Of a stretch of 64,000 bases of DNA, positions 16,826 to 25,396 are shown piece by piece (the first letter of the stretch is position 1; the number at the start of each line of letters is the position of its first letter). Source of the DNA: Desulfuromonadales bacterium (GTDB lineage: Bacteria > Desulfobacterota > Desulfuromonadia > Geobacterales > Pseudopelobacteraceae); NCBI GenBank assembly GCA_013349325.1, contig DUZX01000019.1, positions 1 to 64,000 on the forward strand, written 5' to 3'. The translations under genes and the position numbers were made by a program. The notes below the pieces were generated by a model. That model ran no database searches. It was not told the DNA's origin and saw nothing but the letters and a program-made list of their open reading frames with translations.

Positions 16826-18349
16826 ATGACTTTAAAACGCGTTGCCCTGATTACCCCCCCCTATCATTCTGGAGTTGTAGAATCTGCCGGTACCTGGCTC
16901 AATGTCGGCTTTGTGTATATGGCTGGTTCTCTTCGTGCTGCCGGCTATGAAGTCGATTATTATGATGCCATGTCGCTCTGGCACAAGTGGCCTGAAATCA
17001 AGGCCCGCATTGAGGCTTTCAAGCCGGATGTCATTGCGACGACTGCCTATACCGCCTCAATTGTCAAAGCGCTTGAGCTGTGTGACCTGGCCAAACAGAC
17101 CAATCCCGCTGTTGTTACCGTACTCGGAAATGTGCATGCCGCCTTCTGCTATGACGAAGTCCTGCAAGGAGCTCACGAGGCAGTTGACTATATCGTTCGC
17201 GGCGAGGGTGAAGTAACGCTGGTCGAACTTTTGAACTGCCTCAACGCCGGTAGCGACCCGTCAACCGTTGCTGGTCTGGCTTTTTGGCGGAATGACGCAG
17301 TGGTCGTTACGCCTAAGGCCGCATATATTCATGACCTGGATGCCCTGCCGACAGCCTGGGATCTGGTCGAGTGGCCGATCTATACCTATCGGGCCAAGAA
17401 CAACGCCCGCCTGGCGATCATCTCGACCGCCCGCGGTTGTAAATCTCAGTGTTCCTTCTGCTCGCAACAGCTCTTTTGGGCACAATCATGGCGGGCCCGT
17501 TCCGCCGAAAACGTTGTCGATGAAATCGAAATGCTGTCGAAAACATACGGCGTCGAAGTGGCCATGCTGGCGGATGAACTGCCCACTTACGATCGAGAAC
17601 GCTGGGTAAAAATACTGGATCTGATGATTGAACGTCAGGTACCGGTTAAACTGCTCATGGAAACCCGCGTTGACGACATCCTGCGTGATGCCGATATCAT
17701 GTGGAAATACAAAAAGGCCGGTGTTGAGCACATCTACGTTGGCGTTGAAGCCGGTTCTCAGGAAACACTGGACCTCTTTAACAAAGACACCGAAGTTGCC
17801 CAATCCAAACAGGCCATAGACATCATCAATGCAGCCGACATCGTCTCCGAGACCTCTCTCGTACTGGGGCTCCCCGATGATACCGTCGAGTCGATTGCCC
17901 AGACAGTCGAACTGGCCAAACATTATAACCCCGATATGGCATTCTTTCTTGCAATCGCGCCCTGGCCTTATGCTGAACTCTATCCGCAACTAGAGCCGTA
18001 CGTCTTTACCAAGGATTACAGTAAATACAATCTGGTCGAACCGGTCGTCAAACCCAAAAACATGACCGTTGAAGAACTTGAAAAAGAGCTTGGCAAAGCG
18101 GCGCAGAAATTCTATATGCACAAGTTCCAGCATCTGCATGAACTCACCCCCTGGAAGCGGGAGTTCATGCTGTCGGTACTGGATATCTTTATCAATCACT
18201 CCTATCTGGCCGGCCAGATGAAGGCGGCCATGAAAGATGGTAAGGACATGCCGGAAGAGGTCAAACAGTTGATGAGGGCCGTTAACGCCCATACCAAGGG
18301 CAAAGGTGAACATATGGACCGCCATCCGGCGATCGCTCCGCTGCCATAG
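16826..18349 (+). CDS. B12-binding radical SAM protein (2), BchE-like
   Basis: 507 residues. An N-terminal cobalamin-binding domain (about 1-140; LGNVHAAFCYDEVL, YIVRGEGEVTLVELL) is followed by a radical SAM core with CKSQCSFC (Cys205, Cys209, Cys212). Core elements include GVEHIYVGVEAGSQETLDLFNKDT and TSLVLGLPDDT. The layout resembles BchE-type enzymes such as the anaerobic Mg-protoporphyrin ester cyclase, but the genes here do not make chlorophyll, so only the family is assigned. The C-terminal 120 residues are helical and specific to the subfamily. A strong terminator follows, closing the set that begins with the CcsA paralogue. Confidence 0.87.
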   Translation: MTLKRVALITPPYHSGVVESAGTWLNVGFVYMAGSLRAAGYEVDYYDAMSLWHKWPEIKARIEAFKPDVIATTAYTASIVKALELCDLAKQTNPAVVTVLGNVHAAFCYDEVLQGAHEAVDYIVRGEGEVTLVELLNCLNAGSDPSTVAGLAFWRNDAVVVTPKAAYIHDLDALPTAWDLVEWPIYTYRAKNNARLAIISTARGCKSQCSFCSQQLFWAQSWRARSAENVVDEIEMLSKTYGVEVAMLADELPTYDRERWVKILDLMIERQVPVKLLMETRVDDILRDADIMWKYKKAGVEHIYVGVEAGSQETLDLFNKDTEVAQSKQAIDIINAADIVSETSLVLGLPDDTVESIAQTVELAKHYNPDMAFFLAIAPWPYAELYPQLEPYVFTKDYSKYNLVEPVVKPKNMTVEELEKELGKAAQKFYMHKFQHLHELTPWKREFMLSVLDIFINHSYLAGQMKAAMKDGKDMPEEVKQLMRAVNAHTKGKGEHMDRHPAIAPLP

Positions 18350-18382
18350 CAGACTCATGCTGTATTACAAAGTTTAAGCCCG

Positions 18383-18415
18383 GCCCCGATGGTATTCGTC
18401 ACCTCGGGGCTTTTT
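18383..18415 (+). terminator. Rho-independent terminator
   Basis: Stem GCCCCGA / TCGGGGC with a short inner GGT/ACC extension, followed by five T and a pyrimidine run. It lies 33 nt after the stop of the second radical SAM gene. Confidence 0.9.
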
Positions 18416-18497
18416 CTCTTTTTTCTGCTTGTACCGGGGAGAGTAGTTTGTACCATGTGCAGCATTGAGGTGTTGATTATCGATATCGGGGAGGGGT

Positions 18498-18917
18498 GTG
18501 GTGGGAGCTACCGTCAGATTCGGCATATCGCTGGATGAAAAGCTGTTACAGAATTTCGACCAGCTGATTGAGCAGAAGAGCTACATGAATCGTTCCGAGG
18601 CCATTCGCGATCTTATTCGGGCATCGATCGTGGAGGAAAAGTGCGGCAGTGAGGATCAGGAAGCGGTAGGCACGGTGACATTGGTCTATAATCATCATGT
18701 CCGGGAGCTTTCTGATAAATTAACAGAGCATCAGCACTCCCATCATGAGCAGATCGTATCAGCTCTGCATGTGCATCTGGATGCACATAATTGCCTTGAA
18801 GTTCTTGTTATTCGAGGTACCGTATCGACCATCAAGCAGATTTCACACGAGCTGATCGGCGTCAAGGGTGTCAAGCATGGCAAGCTGGTGTTGACGACCA
18901 CCGGAGATGATCTTTAA
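18498..18917 (+). CDS. nikR: Nickel-responsive transcriptional regulator NikR
   Basis: 139 residues. The N-terminal ribbon-helix-helix ([20 protein letters not shown], then [11 protein letters not shown]) binds DNA as a dimer. The C-terminal ACT-like domain carries the nickel ligands: a His cluster at 78-83, LHVHL (His91, His93) and Cys99 in HNCLEV, matching the His/His/His/Cys set of E. coli NikR. NikR represses nickel uptake or urease-type genes when nickel is plentiful. Two adjacent GTG codons (18498, 18501) can start it; a GGGGAGGGG run ends 1 nt before the first, so 18501 fits a little better. No nickel transporter is seen in the window, so its targets lie elsewhere. Confidence 0.93.
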   Translation: MVGATVRFGISLDEKLLQNFDQLIEQKSYMNRSEAIRDLIRASIVEEKCGSEDQEAVGTVTLVYNHHVRELSDKLTEHQHSHHEQIVSALHVHLDAHNCLEVLVIRGTVSTIKQISHELIGVKGVKHGKLVLTTTGDDL

Positions 18918-18924
18918 AAGACCA

Positions 18925-18993
18925 TCGTTCATAATGTGAACAAACTTCTTGCGCTTCTGTGCTTGTTCGTATTATTGTTCAAGATATGAACAA
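18925..18993. promoter_or_regulatory. Cluster of TTGTTC/GAACAA operator repeats at the glycan regulator start
   Basis: Two inverted repeats of the same design flank the likely promoter: GTTCA-N5-TGAAC at 18927-18941 (extendable to imperfect 7-bp arms), and TTGTTCA-N5-TGAACAA, perfect, at 18975-18993. A further TTGTTC half-site lies at 18963. The second palindrome covers the ATG at 18986. This looks like an autoregulatory site for the winged-helix protein that follows. Confidence 0.65.
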
Positions 18994-19588
18994 TATAGAT
19001 GGAAAACCGCTTGACTCATCCCGCTCACTCCAACTCCTTTCCGAAATCAGCGGCGAAGAGCCGCTTTCTCAGCGCGAACTCTCCCGCCGGCTCGGCATTG
19101 CCGTTGGTCTGGTAAACTCCTACCTCAAAAACCTGGTCTCAAAAGGATTTGTGCGGGTTAAAAACTTCCCCAGCAACCGCTATGCCTATCTCCTCACCCC
19201 ACAAGGCATCGCCGAAAAAAGCCGTCTCGCTTATCAGCACCTTAACTACTTCACCAGCCTGTATACTGTTGCGCGGCAGGATTACCTGGAACTGTTTCGC
19301 CGCCTGGAGCGTTCTGGCGTGCGTGAGGTCGTGTTTTGTGGCGTGGATGAAGTGGCGGAAATTGCCTACTTGTCGCTGCAGGAGACCGGGTTGGAGTTGG
19401 TGGCGGTTATGGATGACGAGCGGCAGGGGGAGATTTTTTTTGGACTTCCGGTTGTGGCGTTAGCAGATGGGGGGAAAGAGATACGAACTTCATTCGTGAT
19501 TACCTCTCTAAAGCGTAATGACAAAATTGCGGAAGTACTTCGAGGATTAGGCGCTGCATATTTTCAGCCTGTAATTCCGGTTAAGTAA
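18986..19588 (+). CDS. Winged-helix regulator of the glycan locus (MarR-like, EPS-associated type)
   Basis: 200 residues. The N-terminal winged helix-turn-helix reads PLSQRELSRRLGIAVGLVNSYLKNLVSKGFV. The C-terminal part (about 105-195) looks like a small Rossmann or CoA-binding-like fold (REVVFCGVDEVAEIAYLSL, LVAVMDDE, SFVITSLKRNDKIAEVLRGLG), suggesting a nucleotide-sugar or other ligand sensor. It stands at the head of a surface-polysaccharide gene cluster, a common place for this type of regulator. The ATG at 18986 lies inside a perfect operator palindrome and has no ribosome site; an upstream in-frame start at 18959 is possible. Short-leader or leaderless translation and autoregulation are inferred. 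Confidence 0.75.
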   Translation: MNNIDGKPLDSSRSLQLLSEISGEEPLSQRELSRRLGIAVGLVNSYLKNLVSKGFVRVKNFPSNRYAYLLTPQGIAEKSRLAYQHLNYFTSLYTVARQDYLELFRRLERSGVREVVFCGVDEVAEIAYLSLQETGLELVAVMDDERQGEIFFGLPVVALADGGKEIRTSFVITSLKRNDKIAEVLRGLGAAYFQPVIPVK

Positions 19589-19656
19589 GTTTATGCACTG
19601 CTTGGGTAACAACAAATATATTGTAAATGTGACTTGCCGTGAGTTTGAGGAGCTGG

Positions 19657-21003
19657 ATGAAGTATCTTGAGAAAGTACAACAGTTAATCGACCAATTTGC
19701 AAATTTAAAGGCTGAACTAGGCTGGATAATGCTTGGGCAGGCCTTAGGCTTTGTCGGTGGCTTTTTAGGCATCAAAGTGTTGACAAACTTCATGGGCCCG
19801 AATGGTTATGGGCAACTTGCCTTGGGGCTCAGCATTGCAGGCGTATTATCAACATATGTATACGGTCCTGTTGCAAATGTTGTCGCAAGATATTTTGTCG
19901 TTTATCGGGAACGCAGAACACTTGAAGTATATTTCTCCGTTCTCAAAAAATGGCACCGGCAGCTTTTAATCTTACTCTCTTTGGTTGCTATTGTTGTCAC
20001 AGGTATTGCTGTTTTGTGGGTTGGATTGGAGTGGGCACTTCTCGTTCTTTTTTCTGCTTTGTATGGCATATCCAGTGGGATAAACTCGTCTTATCTCGCA
20101 ATGCAGAGCGCTATTAGGCAACGAAAAATAGTGGCCCTCCACCAAGGATTAGACGTTTGGTTGCGGGTAGGAATCTCAGTCGCGCTATTATTGTTGTTTA
20201 GGAATAGCGGATATGTAGTCCTTCTGGGATATCTTTGCGGTACTCTCTTGATAACTGTTTCTCAACATTGTTTTGCCATGAAGAATGACGAGATACGTCA
20301 GCACTGGTATTCTGAAAATATAAAGAAAGAATCACTTTATAACGGCAGATGTGAATTTCTAGCCTATGCTACTCCGTTTATTTTTTTTGCCGGCTTTGCG
20401 ATTGTCAGTCTCTATGCTGACAGGTGGATTATACAGGTGGTTGGTGGTGCGAGCATGGTTGGGGTTTATGCCGCAATTTTTCAGATTGCGTCCTCTCCGG
20501 TGAATCTCCTCTTTTCTCTCGTTAATCAATTAATGGTCCCTATTGTATTTGAGAGGGCTGGCGCCATGTCTTCACAGGTTCAGGTGCGGGAAAGTGCTGA
20601 CTTGCTGCGTCAAACAGTCTTGGCGTCAGCATCGGCATCGTTTTTGATAATCATCGTTGCCATATTTTTTAGCAATCCTATTATGAGGCTATTCACTAAC
20701 CAATTATTTGCTGCGAATCATAATATTCTCTGGATCATAATTCTTGGACTTGTACTGTACAATATAGGTCAGTTATTTTGCTTAAAGGGTATGTATTCAA
20801 ATCAGCCAAACATATATTTCTGGCCAAAAGGTGTGCAAGCACTATCTCTTCTATTGTTTGGTTATCTGTTTACATGGCACGATGGCCTGGTTGGAATGGC
20901 ATGGGCCCTCTGTTTTTCTTCTGTACTATATGTGGTTGCCGTTTTAATTGTGAACTACAAGTTAAGGCTGAAATTTGATTGTGGATTACATACAATTGCG
21001 TGA
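19657..21003 (+). CDS. Wzx-type polysaccharide flippase (MATE/MOP superfamily)
   Basis: 448 residues with 12 or more membrane helices. The opening segment ELGWIMLGQALGFVGGFLGIKVLTNFMGPNGYGQLALGLS is typical of O-antigen and capsule repeat-unit flippases. It would move undecaprenyl-linked oligosaccharide across the inner membrane. GAGGAG 4-5 nt before the ATG at 19657 fixes the start; a GTG at 19639 is less likely. Codon use and base composition become A/T-rich from here on, unlike the genes before it. It is the first structural gene of the glycan locus. Confidence 0.83.
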   Translation: MKYLEKVQQLIDQFANLKAELGWIMLGQALGFVGGFLGIKVLTNFMGPNGYGQLALGLSIAGVLSTYVYGPVANVVARYFVVYRERRTLEVYFSVLKKWHRQLLILLSLVAIVVTGIAVLWVGLEWALLVLFSALYGISSGINSSYLAMQSAIRQRKIVALHQGLDVWLRVGISVALLLLFRNSGYVVLLGYLCGTLLITVSQHCFAMKNDEIRQHWYSENIKKESLYNGRCEFLAYATPFIFFAGFAIVSLYADRWIIQVVGGASMVGVYAAIFQIASSPVNLLFSLVNQLMVPIVFERAGAMSSQVQVRESADLLRQTVLASASASFLIIIVAIFFSNPIMRLFTNQLFAANHNILWIIILGLVLYNIGQLFCLKGMYSNQPNIYFWPKGVQALSLLLFGYLFTWHDGLVGMAWALCFSSVLYVVAVLIVNYKLRLKFDCGLHTIA

Positions 21004-21027
21004 TAAATGATCTGTAAAGGACTTTAT

Positions 21028-21828
21028 GTGAAGCTAAATAGTTCAACACATTATTTAATTAAGCCATTAATAAAAAAAATCCGGCTATTTGCGTGGGTAT
21101 ATTTATGTGTTAAAAAAAAATATTTATATGTAAATTTCCTCTTAGATTATTATGCATTCAACCGCTTGAAAGGGAAAGACCGTTCTTATTTTAGACTTAA
21201 TTGGAGCGATAGATATCCATGTCTCAATGACAAGACTAAAGGTACCGGTTTCGATCGACACTACATTTTTCATCCTGCTTGGGCAGCTCGCATTCTCTCA
21301 AATACACGACCTGCGTACCACGTTGACATATCCTCCACCTTGCAATTCTGTACTATCATTTCCGCATTTATTCCGGTCAGGTTTTATGATTATCGGCCTG
21401 CCGAACTGGAACTCAGTAATTTGCAATCAGCTTCTGCAGATCTCCTTGAGTTGCCGTTCCCTGACAACAGTATTTCATCACTCTCCTGCATGCATGTTGT
21501 TGAGCATGTAGGCTTGGGGCGGTATGGCGATCCTCTTGATCCTGATGGCGACCTGAAGGCAATCTCGGAGCTGAAAAGGGTTCTGGCCGATAATGGAGAC
21601 TTGCTCTTTGTTGTGCCGATGGGAAGTCCAAGCCGAATCATGTTCAACGCTCATAGGATCTACGAATATGATCAGATTATGGACTATTTTCACGATTTGG
21701 AATTGAAGGAATTTACATTGATTCCTGATTCTGCAAAGGATGGCGGACTCGTCAGAGACGCATGTAAAAATCTCGCGGACCAGCAGACGTATGGATGCGG
21801 CTGTTTTTGGTTCAGAAAGACGTCATGA
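21028..21828 (+). CDS. DUF268 family protein with a methyltransferase-like fold
   Basis: About 266 residues. The core HPAWAARILSNTRPAYHVDISS, then SADLLELPFPDNSISSLSCMHVVEHVGLGRYGDPLDPDGDLKA and LLFVVPMG match the DUF268 pattern. This resembles a SAM methyltransferase fold in which VVEHVGLGRYGD replaces the usual post-I region. Members occur in surface-glycan clusters, but their reaction is not established. The GTG at 21028 is preferred since AAAGGA ends 6 nt upstream; the ATG at 21007 adds seven residues and has no such site. The N-terminal coding region is very A/T-rich, including runs of eight or nine A. The stop codon overlaps the next start (ATGA). Confidence 0.75.
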   Translation: MKLNSSTHYLIKPLIKKIRLFAWVYLCVKKKYLYVNFLLDYYAFNRLKGKDRSYFRLNWSDRYPCLNDKTKGTGFDRHYIFHPAWAARILSNTRPAYHVDISSTLQFCTIISAFIPVRFYDYRPAELELSNLQSASADLLELPFPDNSISSLSCMHVVEHVGLGRYGDPLDPDGDLKAISELKRVLADNGDLLFVVPMGSPSRIMFNAHRIYEYDQIMDYFHDLELKEFTLIPDSAKDGGLVRDACKNLADQQTYGCGCFWFRKTS

Positions 21829-22532
21829 ACATCAAAATAGGCACAAACAACGAGTCTACCAGGCGACTCTGGTTGGAACAGACATTACAACAGATTCCAC
21901 AAGGTGCCAGAATACTGGATGCCGGTGCAGGAGAACTTCAGTTCAAGCGATTCTGCAGCCATCTTGATTATGTGTCTCAAGATTTTGCCCAATACGATGG
22001 AAAGGGCGACACAAGTGGGCTGCAGATGGGGTCATGGGATCAGAGCAAGCTTGATATCGTTTGTGATATTACTGCGATTCCTGAGCCAGATGGTTCCTTT
22101 GATGCCATAATGTGCATTGAAGTGTTTGAGCATCTGCCAAACCCTGTGCTTGCACTGAATGAGTTTTTCAGACTATTACGTCCTGGTGGGCAACTTATTT
22201 TGACAGCGCCATTTTGCAGCCTGACGCATTTTGCTCCTTTCCACTTTTATTCGGGCTTCAATCGATATTTTTATGAAACGCATCTTCCTGCCTTGGGATT
22301 GGATATTGTTGAGATTCAACAAAACGGAAATTTTTTTGAGTTCCTTGCGCAAGAGGTGCATCGGATTGCGTTTGTAGCTAAAAAATATGCGCACACAAAG
22401 GTCAGTCTGTTTGAAAAGATTTTTTTCAAAATATTTCTGCTGATAATCTCGAAATATGCAAAAAAGGATACTGGCTCAGCGGAGATTCTTAATTTTGGTT
22501 ATCATGTCAGGGCAGTGAAGGCAACTATATGA
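21825..22532 (+). CDS. Class I SAM-dependent methyltransferase
   Basis: 235 residues with motif I ARILDAGAGELQF, the acidic post-I region, VCDITAIPEPDGSFDAIMCIEVFEHLPNP and the LLRPGGQLILTAPF strand-helix typical of Methyltransf_11 proteins. The C-terminal 60 residues are hydrophobic and basic (KIFFKIFLLIISKYAKK), perhaps membrane-associated. The start overlaps the DUF268 stop by 4 nt, and its own stop overlaps the fucosyltransferase start by 4 nt, so all three are translationally coupled. It likely methylates a sugar or lipid-linked intermediate of the glycan; the substrate is not shown. Confidence 0.82.
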   Translation: MNIKIGTNNESTRRLWLEQTLQQIPQGARILDAGAGELQFKRFCSHLDYVSQDFAQYDGKGDTSGLQMGSWDQSKLDIVCDITAIPEPDGSFDAIMCIEVFEHLPNPVLALNEFFRLLRPGGQLILTAPFCSLTHFAPFHFYSGFNRYFYETHLPALGLDIVEIQQNGNFFEFLAQEVHRIAFVAKKYAHTKVSLFEKIFFKIFLLIISKYAKKDTGSAEILNFGYHVRAVKATI

Positions 22533-23419
22533 TAATCGTAAAACTGTCAGGAGGCCTCGGTAATCAGATGTTTCAATACGCCGCAGGCCGCAGACTTGCA
22601 TTTCATCGTAATGTTCCACTCAAGCTGGATTCGACAGGTTTTGCCAAAGCTATGCCTGATGAGACAGTCAGGCATTACGTCCTAGACGTATTCAACTTGT
22701 CTGCAGATTATGCACATCCTGAGGAAGTGGCAGAATTGTGCAGGGTCAGCACCAATCCGATCATGAAGGCTTTCAAAACAGCTGCGAGGACTTTTCAGCC
22801 TTTGAACATGCAAACCTTTTTCAAGGAACGATATTTTCACTTTGATCCTGACATGTTACTTCTTGGGAATAACGTTTATTTGGATGGATACTGGCAATCT
22901 GAAAAATATTTTTTAGATGTTCAAGAGGTCATTCGCAAAGATTTTACGGTCAGTGCTCCTATTATTGGCATAAACTTGGATATTTCCAGGAAGATTATGG
23001 CAACCAATTCCGTCTCTATTCATGTCCGTCGCGGTGATTATGTTACCAACCCCATCGCGGAGCAATACCATGGACAGTGTTCACTGCAGTACTATCAGCG
23101 GGCAGTGGAATACGTTGCCGACATAACAGGTGATCCTCACCTAATGATATTTTCAGATGATATTCGCTGGGTGCAAGGACAGTTGCAACTTAAAAGCCCC
23201 ATGACATTTGTGGAACATAACGGACCAGAATTGGCATGCGAAGATTTGCGCCTCATGTCACTCTGCAAACACAATATCATAGCCAACAGTTCTTTCAGTT
23301 GGTGGGGTGCGTGGCTGAACCGCAACCCTGAAAAAATAATTGTGGCACCCGAACACTGGTTCAAACGGCAGGATATATCAACCACAGACCTGATTCCATC
23401 TGCCTGGCACAGGATTTAG
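22529..23419 (+). CDS. GT11 family glycosyltransferase (alpha-1,2-fucosyltransferase type)
   Basis: 296 residues. The N-terminal motif KLSGGLGNQMFQYAAGRRLA, the central SIHVRRGDYV (the GDP-sugar binding HxRRxDY of the GT11/GT10 superfamily) and NSSFSWWGAWLN near the end identify family GT11. Known members transfer L-fucose in alpha-1,2 linkage from GDP-fucose in O-antigens and capsules. The ATG overlaps the preceding methyltransferase stop by 4 nt. The presence of fucose in the local glycan is an inference; no GDP-fucose synthesis genes are in the window. Confidence 0.9.
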   Translation: MIIVKLSGGLGNQMFQYAAGRRLAFHRNVPLKLDSTGFAKAMPDETVRHYVLDVFNLSADYAHPEEVAELCRVSTNPIMKAFKTAARTFQPLNMQTFFKERYFHFDPDMLLLGNNVYLDGYWQSEKYFLDVQEVIRKDFTVSAPIIGINLDISRKIMATNSVSIHVRRGDYVTNPIAEQYHGQCSLQYYQRAVEYVADITGDPHLMIFSDDIRWVQGQLQLKSPMTFVEHNGPELACEDLRLMSLCKHNIIANSSFSWWGAWLNRNPEKIIVAPEHWFKRQDISTTDLIPSAWHRI

Positions 23420-23422
23420 AAC

Positions 23423-25396
23423 ATGTCCAATCCACCTAGGGTAACCGTATTGATGTCGGTATTTAACGGCGCAGCTTACTTGAGGGATGCTATTGACAGT
23501 ATTCTTACACAATCCTTAACAGACTTCGAGTTTCTGATTATCAATGACGGTTCCACGGACAGCTCTGCTTCAATTATCAACACATATTCCGACCCTCGCA
23601 TCACGTTAATTAACAACGACAAAAACCTAGGGCTGATCTCATCGCTGAATATAGGAATTACACATTCTCGTGGAGAATTTGTGGCCCGGATGGATTGTGA
23701 CGACATCAGTCTGCCCGGACGTTTGTCAAAACAAACTGAATATCTTGAAACACACCCCACATGCACTATGGTAGCGGTAAAATGTTATTTCATTGATGCC
23801 GTGGGCAAGGAATGCGGATTCTGGAACGATGACTGTAATTTTACGTCATACGACGAGATCGTTCAACGCCTACCTCGTGCAAATTGCATTGCACACCCTG
23901 GTGTTATGATCAGGAGGCAAACTCTGTTCAATTATGGATATGATCCACGTCAGGCAAATTCGGAGGATTATGATCTCTGGCTCAGGCTGATCGCCGATGG
24001 ACACAGAATTGACAAGCTCGACGAATATCTTCTCAAATACCGTTTAAGCCCACTTTCCGTAACTTCCATAAGCAACAAACACAATCCGGACTTAAAAAAT
24101 GTCCGAACCAAAAGCAGATTCGTCTTTGATCGCCTAATGAGTGGCCGCGTCAACCCTTTTGTAGCTAGAGTGTTCCTGAACATTTTCAAAGACCTCTATT
24201 ACTTTTCAGGCAAACTGGTAGTAACTTATTTTATTGATTCAGTAGCCGCCTTTGGCAGGTTTATTGGGAGTTTACTTCCTTTCAGTAACCAAAGCGGACT
24301 ATTCTTTTTCTTTCCCTTCTGTCACATTGGGGGTGCAGAAAGAGTCCATGTAGATATTGTCACCTGTTTTGCTGACCTGAAACCATGGGTATTCTTTACT
24401 AAATGGTCACCACGTCCAGGAACGCTCCGGAGTGAATTTGACAGGGTAGCGCGCACCTTTAATTGGTGCCTTCGTCTGAAATACACATATCCTCTCAGTG
24501 CCTGGCTCATGGCGGGATTCATCAATAAACACCCCAAAGCCGTTGTCTTTGGCTGCAACACTCTTTTCTTTTACAAAATGCTCCCTTACCTCTCTGAAGA
24601 CGTCAAAGTTATTGATTTGCTGCATGCATTTGGCGGAGGATCGGAAGATTTCAGTCTGCCGGTTATCCACCATCTTGACAAAAGAGTAGTAATAACGTCG
24701 CAGACCAAGATGGATCTGATGCATCAATACAGTGTCAAAGGAATTGATGCGGCGTTGGGAGAGCGGATAGAGTTGATTGAAAATCGTGTGGAGATACCAC
24801 ATGAGTACCGTGAAAAGGTTGTGGCCGAAAAACTAAACATACTGTTTGTTGGGCGCGGTTCGGAGGAAAAGCGGGTCCATATTGCAGGGCGAGTAGCCGC
24901 TCTCTGTGCATCAAGGAAAATTCCGGTTATGGTTACTATGATTGGTGATGTGACGGAAAGTTTTGCAATGAGTGACCGGCCCTTCTGCCAATTCACGGGA
25001 GAATTGACAGACCATACGGAACTGAGAGGTTACTATGAACGGGCTCATCTACTCCTTCTGACCTCCAGTCGTGAAGGGTTTCCCATGGTGATCATGGAGG
25101 CTATGGCACAAGGTGTCGTGCCGATTACGACAGATGTTGGCGGTATTCCTCTGCACGTGAAATCAGGGGTCACTGGAATTTTGATAGACAATTCTTCGAA
25201 TGAAGATCTGATTGCCGAAGCAATGCTCGCTGCGATAGAAAAGCTGACTAGTAACAGGGATCAGTTGATGACGATGTCCCGTAATGCTTATGATTATGCA
25301 CGCGTGAGTTTTGGCGGAGAAAGGTTCTGCAGTCGGTACCGTTCGGTACTGCTCGCCGATATTGAGAGCTATCGGAGTGGTAATGCCCAAGGTTAG
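23423..25396 (+). CDS. Two-domain glycosyltransferase, GT2 fused to GT4
   Basis: 657 residues. Residues 1-220 are a GT2/GT-A domain: VTVLMSVFNGAAYLRDAIDSILTQSLTDFEFLIINDGSTD, the metal-binding ARMDCDD, and NSEDYDLWLRL. A middle linker with hydrophobic stretches (about 245-300) follows. Residues 300-650 are a GT4/GT-B domain: FCHIGGAERVHVD, LNILFVGRGSEEKRVHIA and the E-x7-E signature region SREGFPMVIMEAMAQGVVPITTDVGG. It probably adds two successive sugars to a lipid-linked oligosaccharide at the cytoplasmic face. Its last 14 nt overlap the next gene. Confidence 0.87.
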   Translation: MSNPPRVTVLMSVFNGAAYLRDAIDSILTQSLTDFEFLIINDGSTDSSASIINTYSDPRITLINNDKNLGLISSLNIGITHSRGEFVARMDCDDISLPGRLSKQTEYLETHPTCTMVAVKCYFIDAVGKECGFWNDDCNFTSYDEIVQRLPRANCIAHPGVMIRRQTLFNYGYDPRQANSEDYDLWLRLIADGHRIDKLDEYLLKYRLSPLSVTSISNKHNPDLKNVRTKSRFVFDRLMSGRVNPFVARVFLNIFKDLYYFSGKLVVTYFIDSVAAFGRFIGSLLPFSNQSGLFFFFPFCHIGGAERVHVDIVTCFADLKPWVFFTKWSPRPGTLRSEFDRVARTFNWCLRLKYTYPLSAWLMAGFINKHPKAVVFGCNTLFFYKMLPYLSEDVKVIDLLHAFGGGSEDFSLPVIHHLDKRVVITSQTKMDLMHQYSVKGIDAALGERIELIENRVEIPHEYREKVVAEKLNILFVGRGSEEKRVHIAGRVAALCASRKIPVMVTMIGDVTESFAMSDRPFCQFTGELTDHTELRGYYERAHLLLLTSSREGFPMVIMEAMAQGVVPITTDVGGIPLHVKSGVTGILIDNSSNEDLIAEAMLAAIEKLTSNRDQLMTMSRNAYDYARVSFGGERFCSRYRSVLLADIESYRSGNAQG

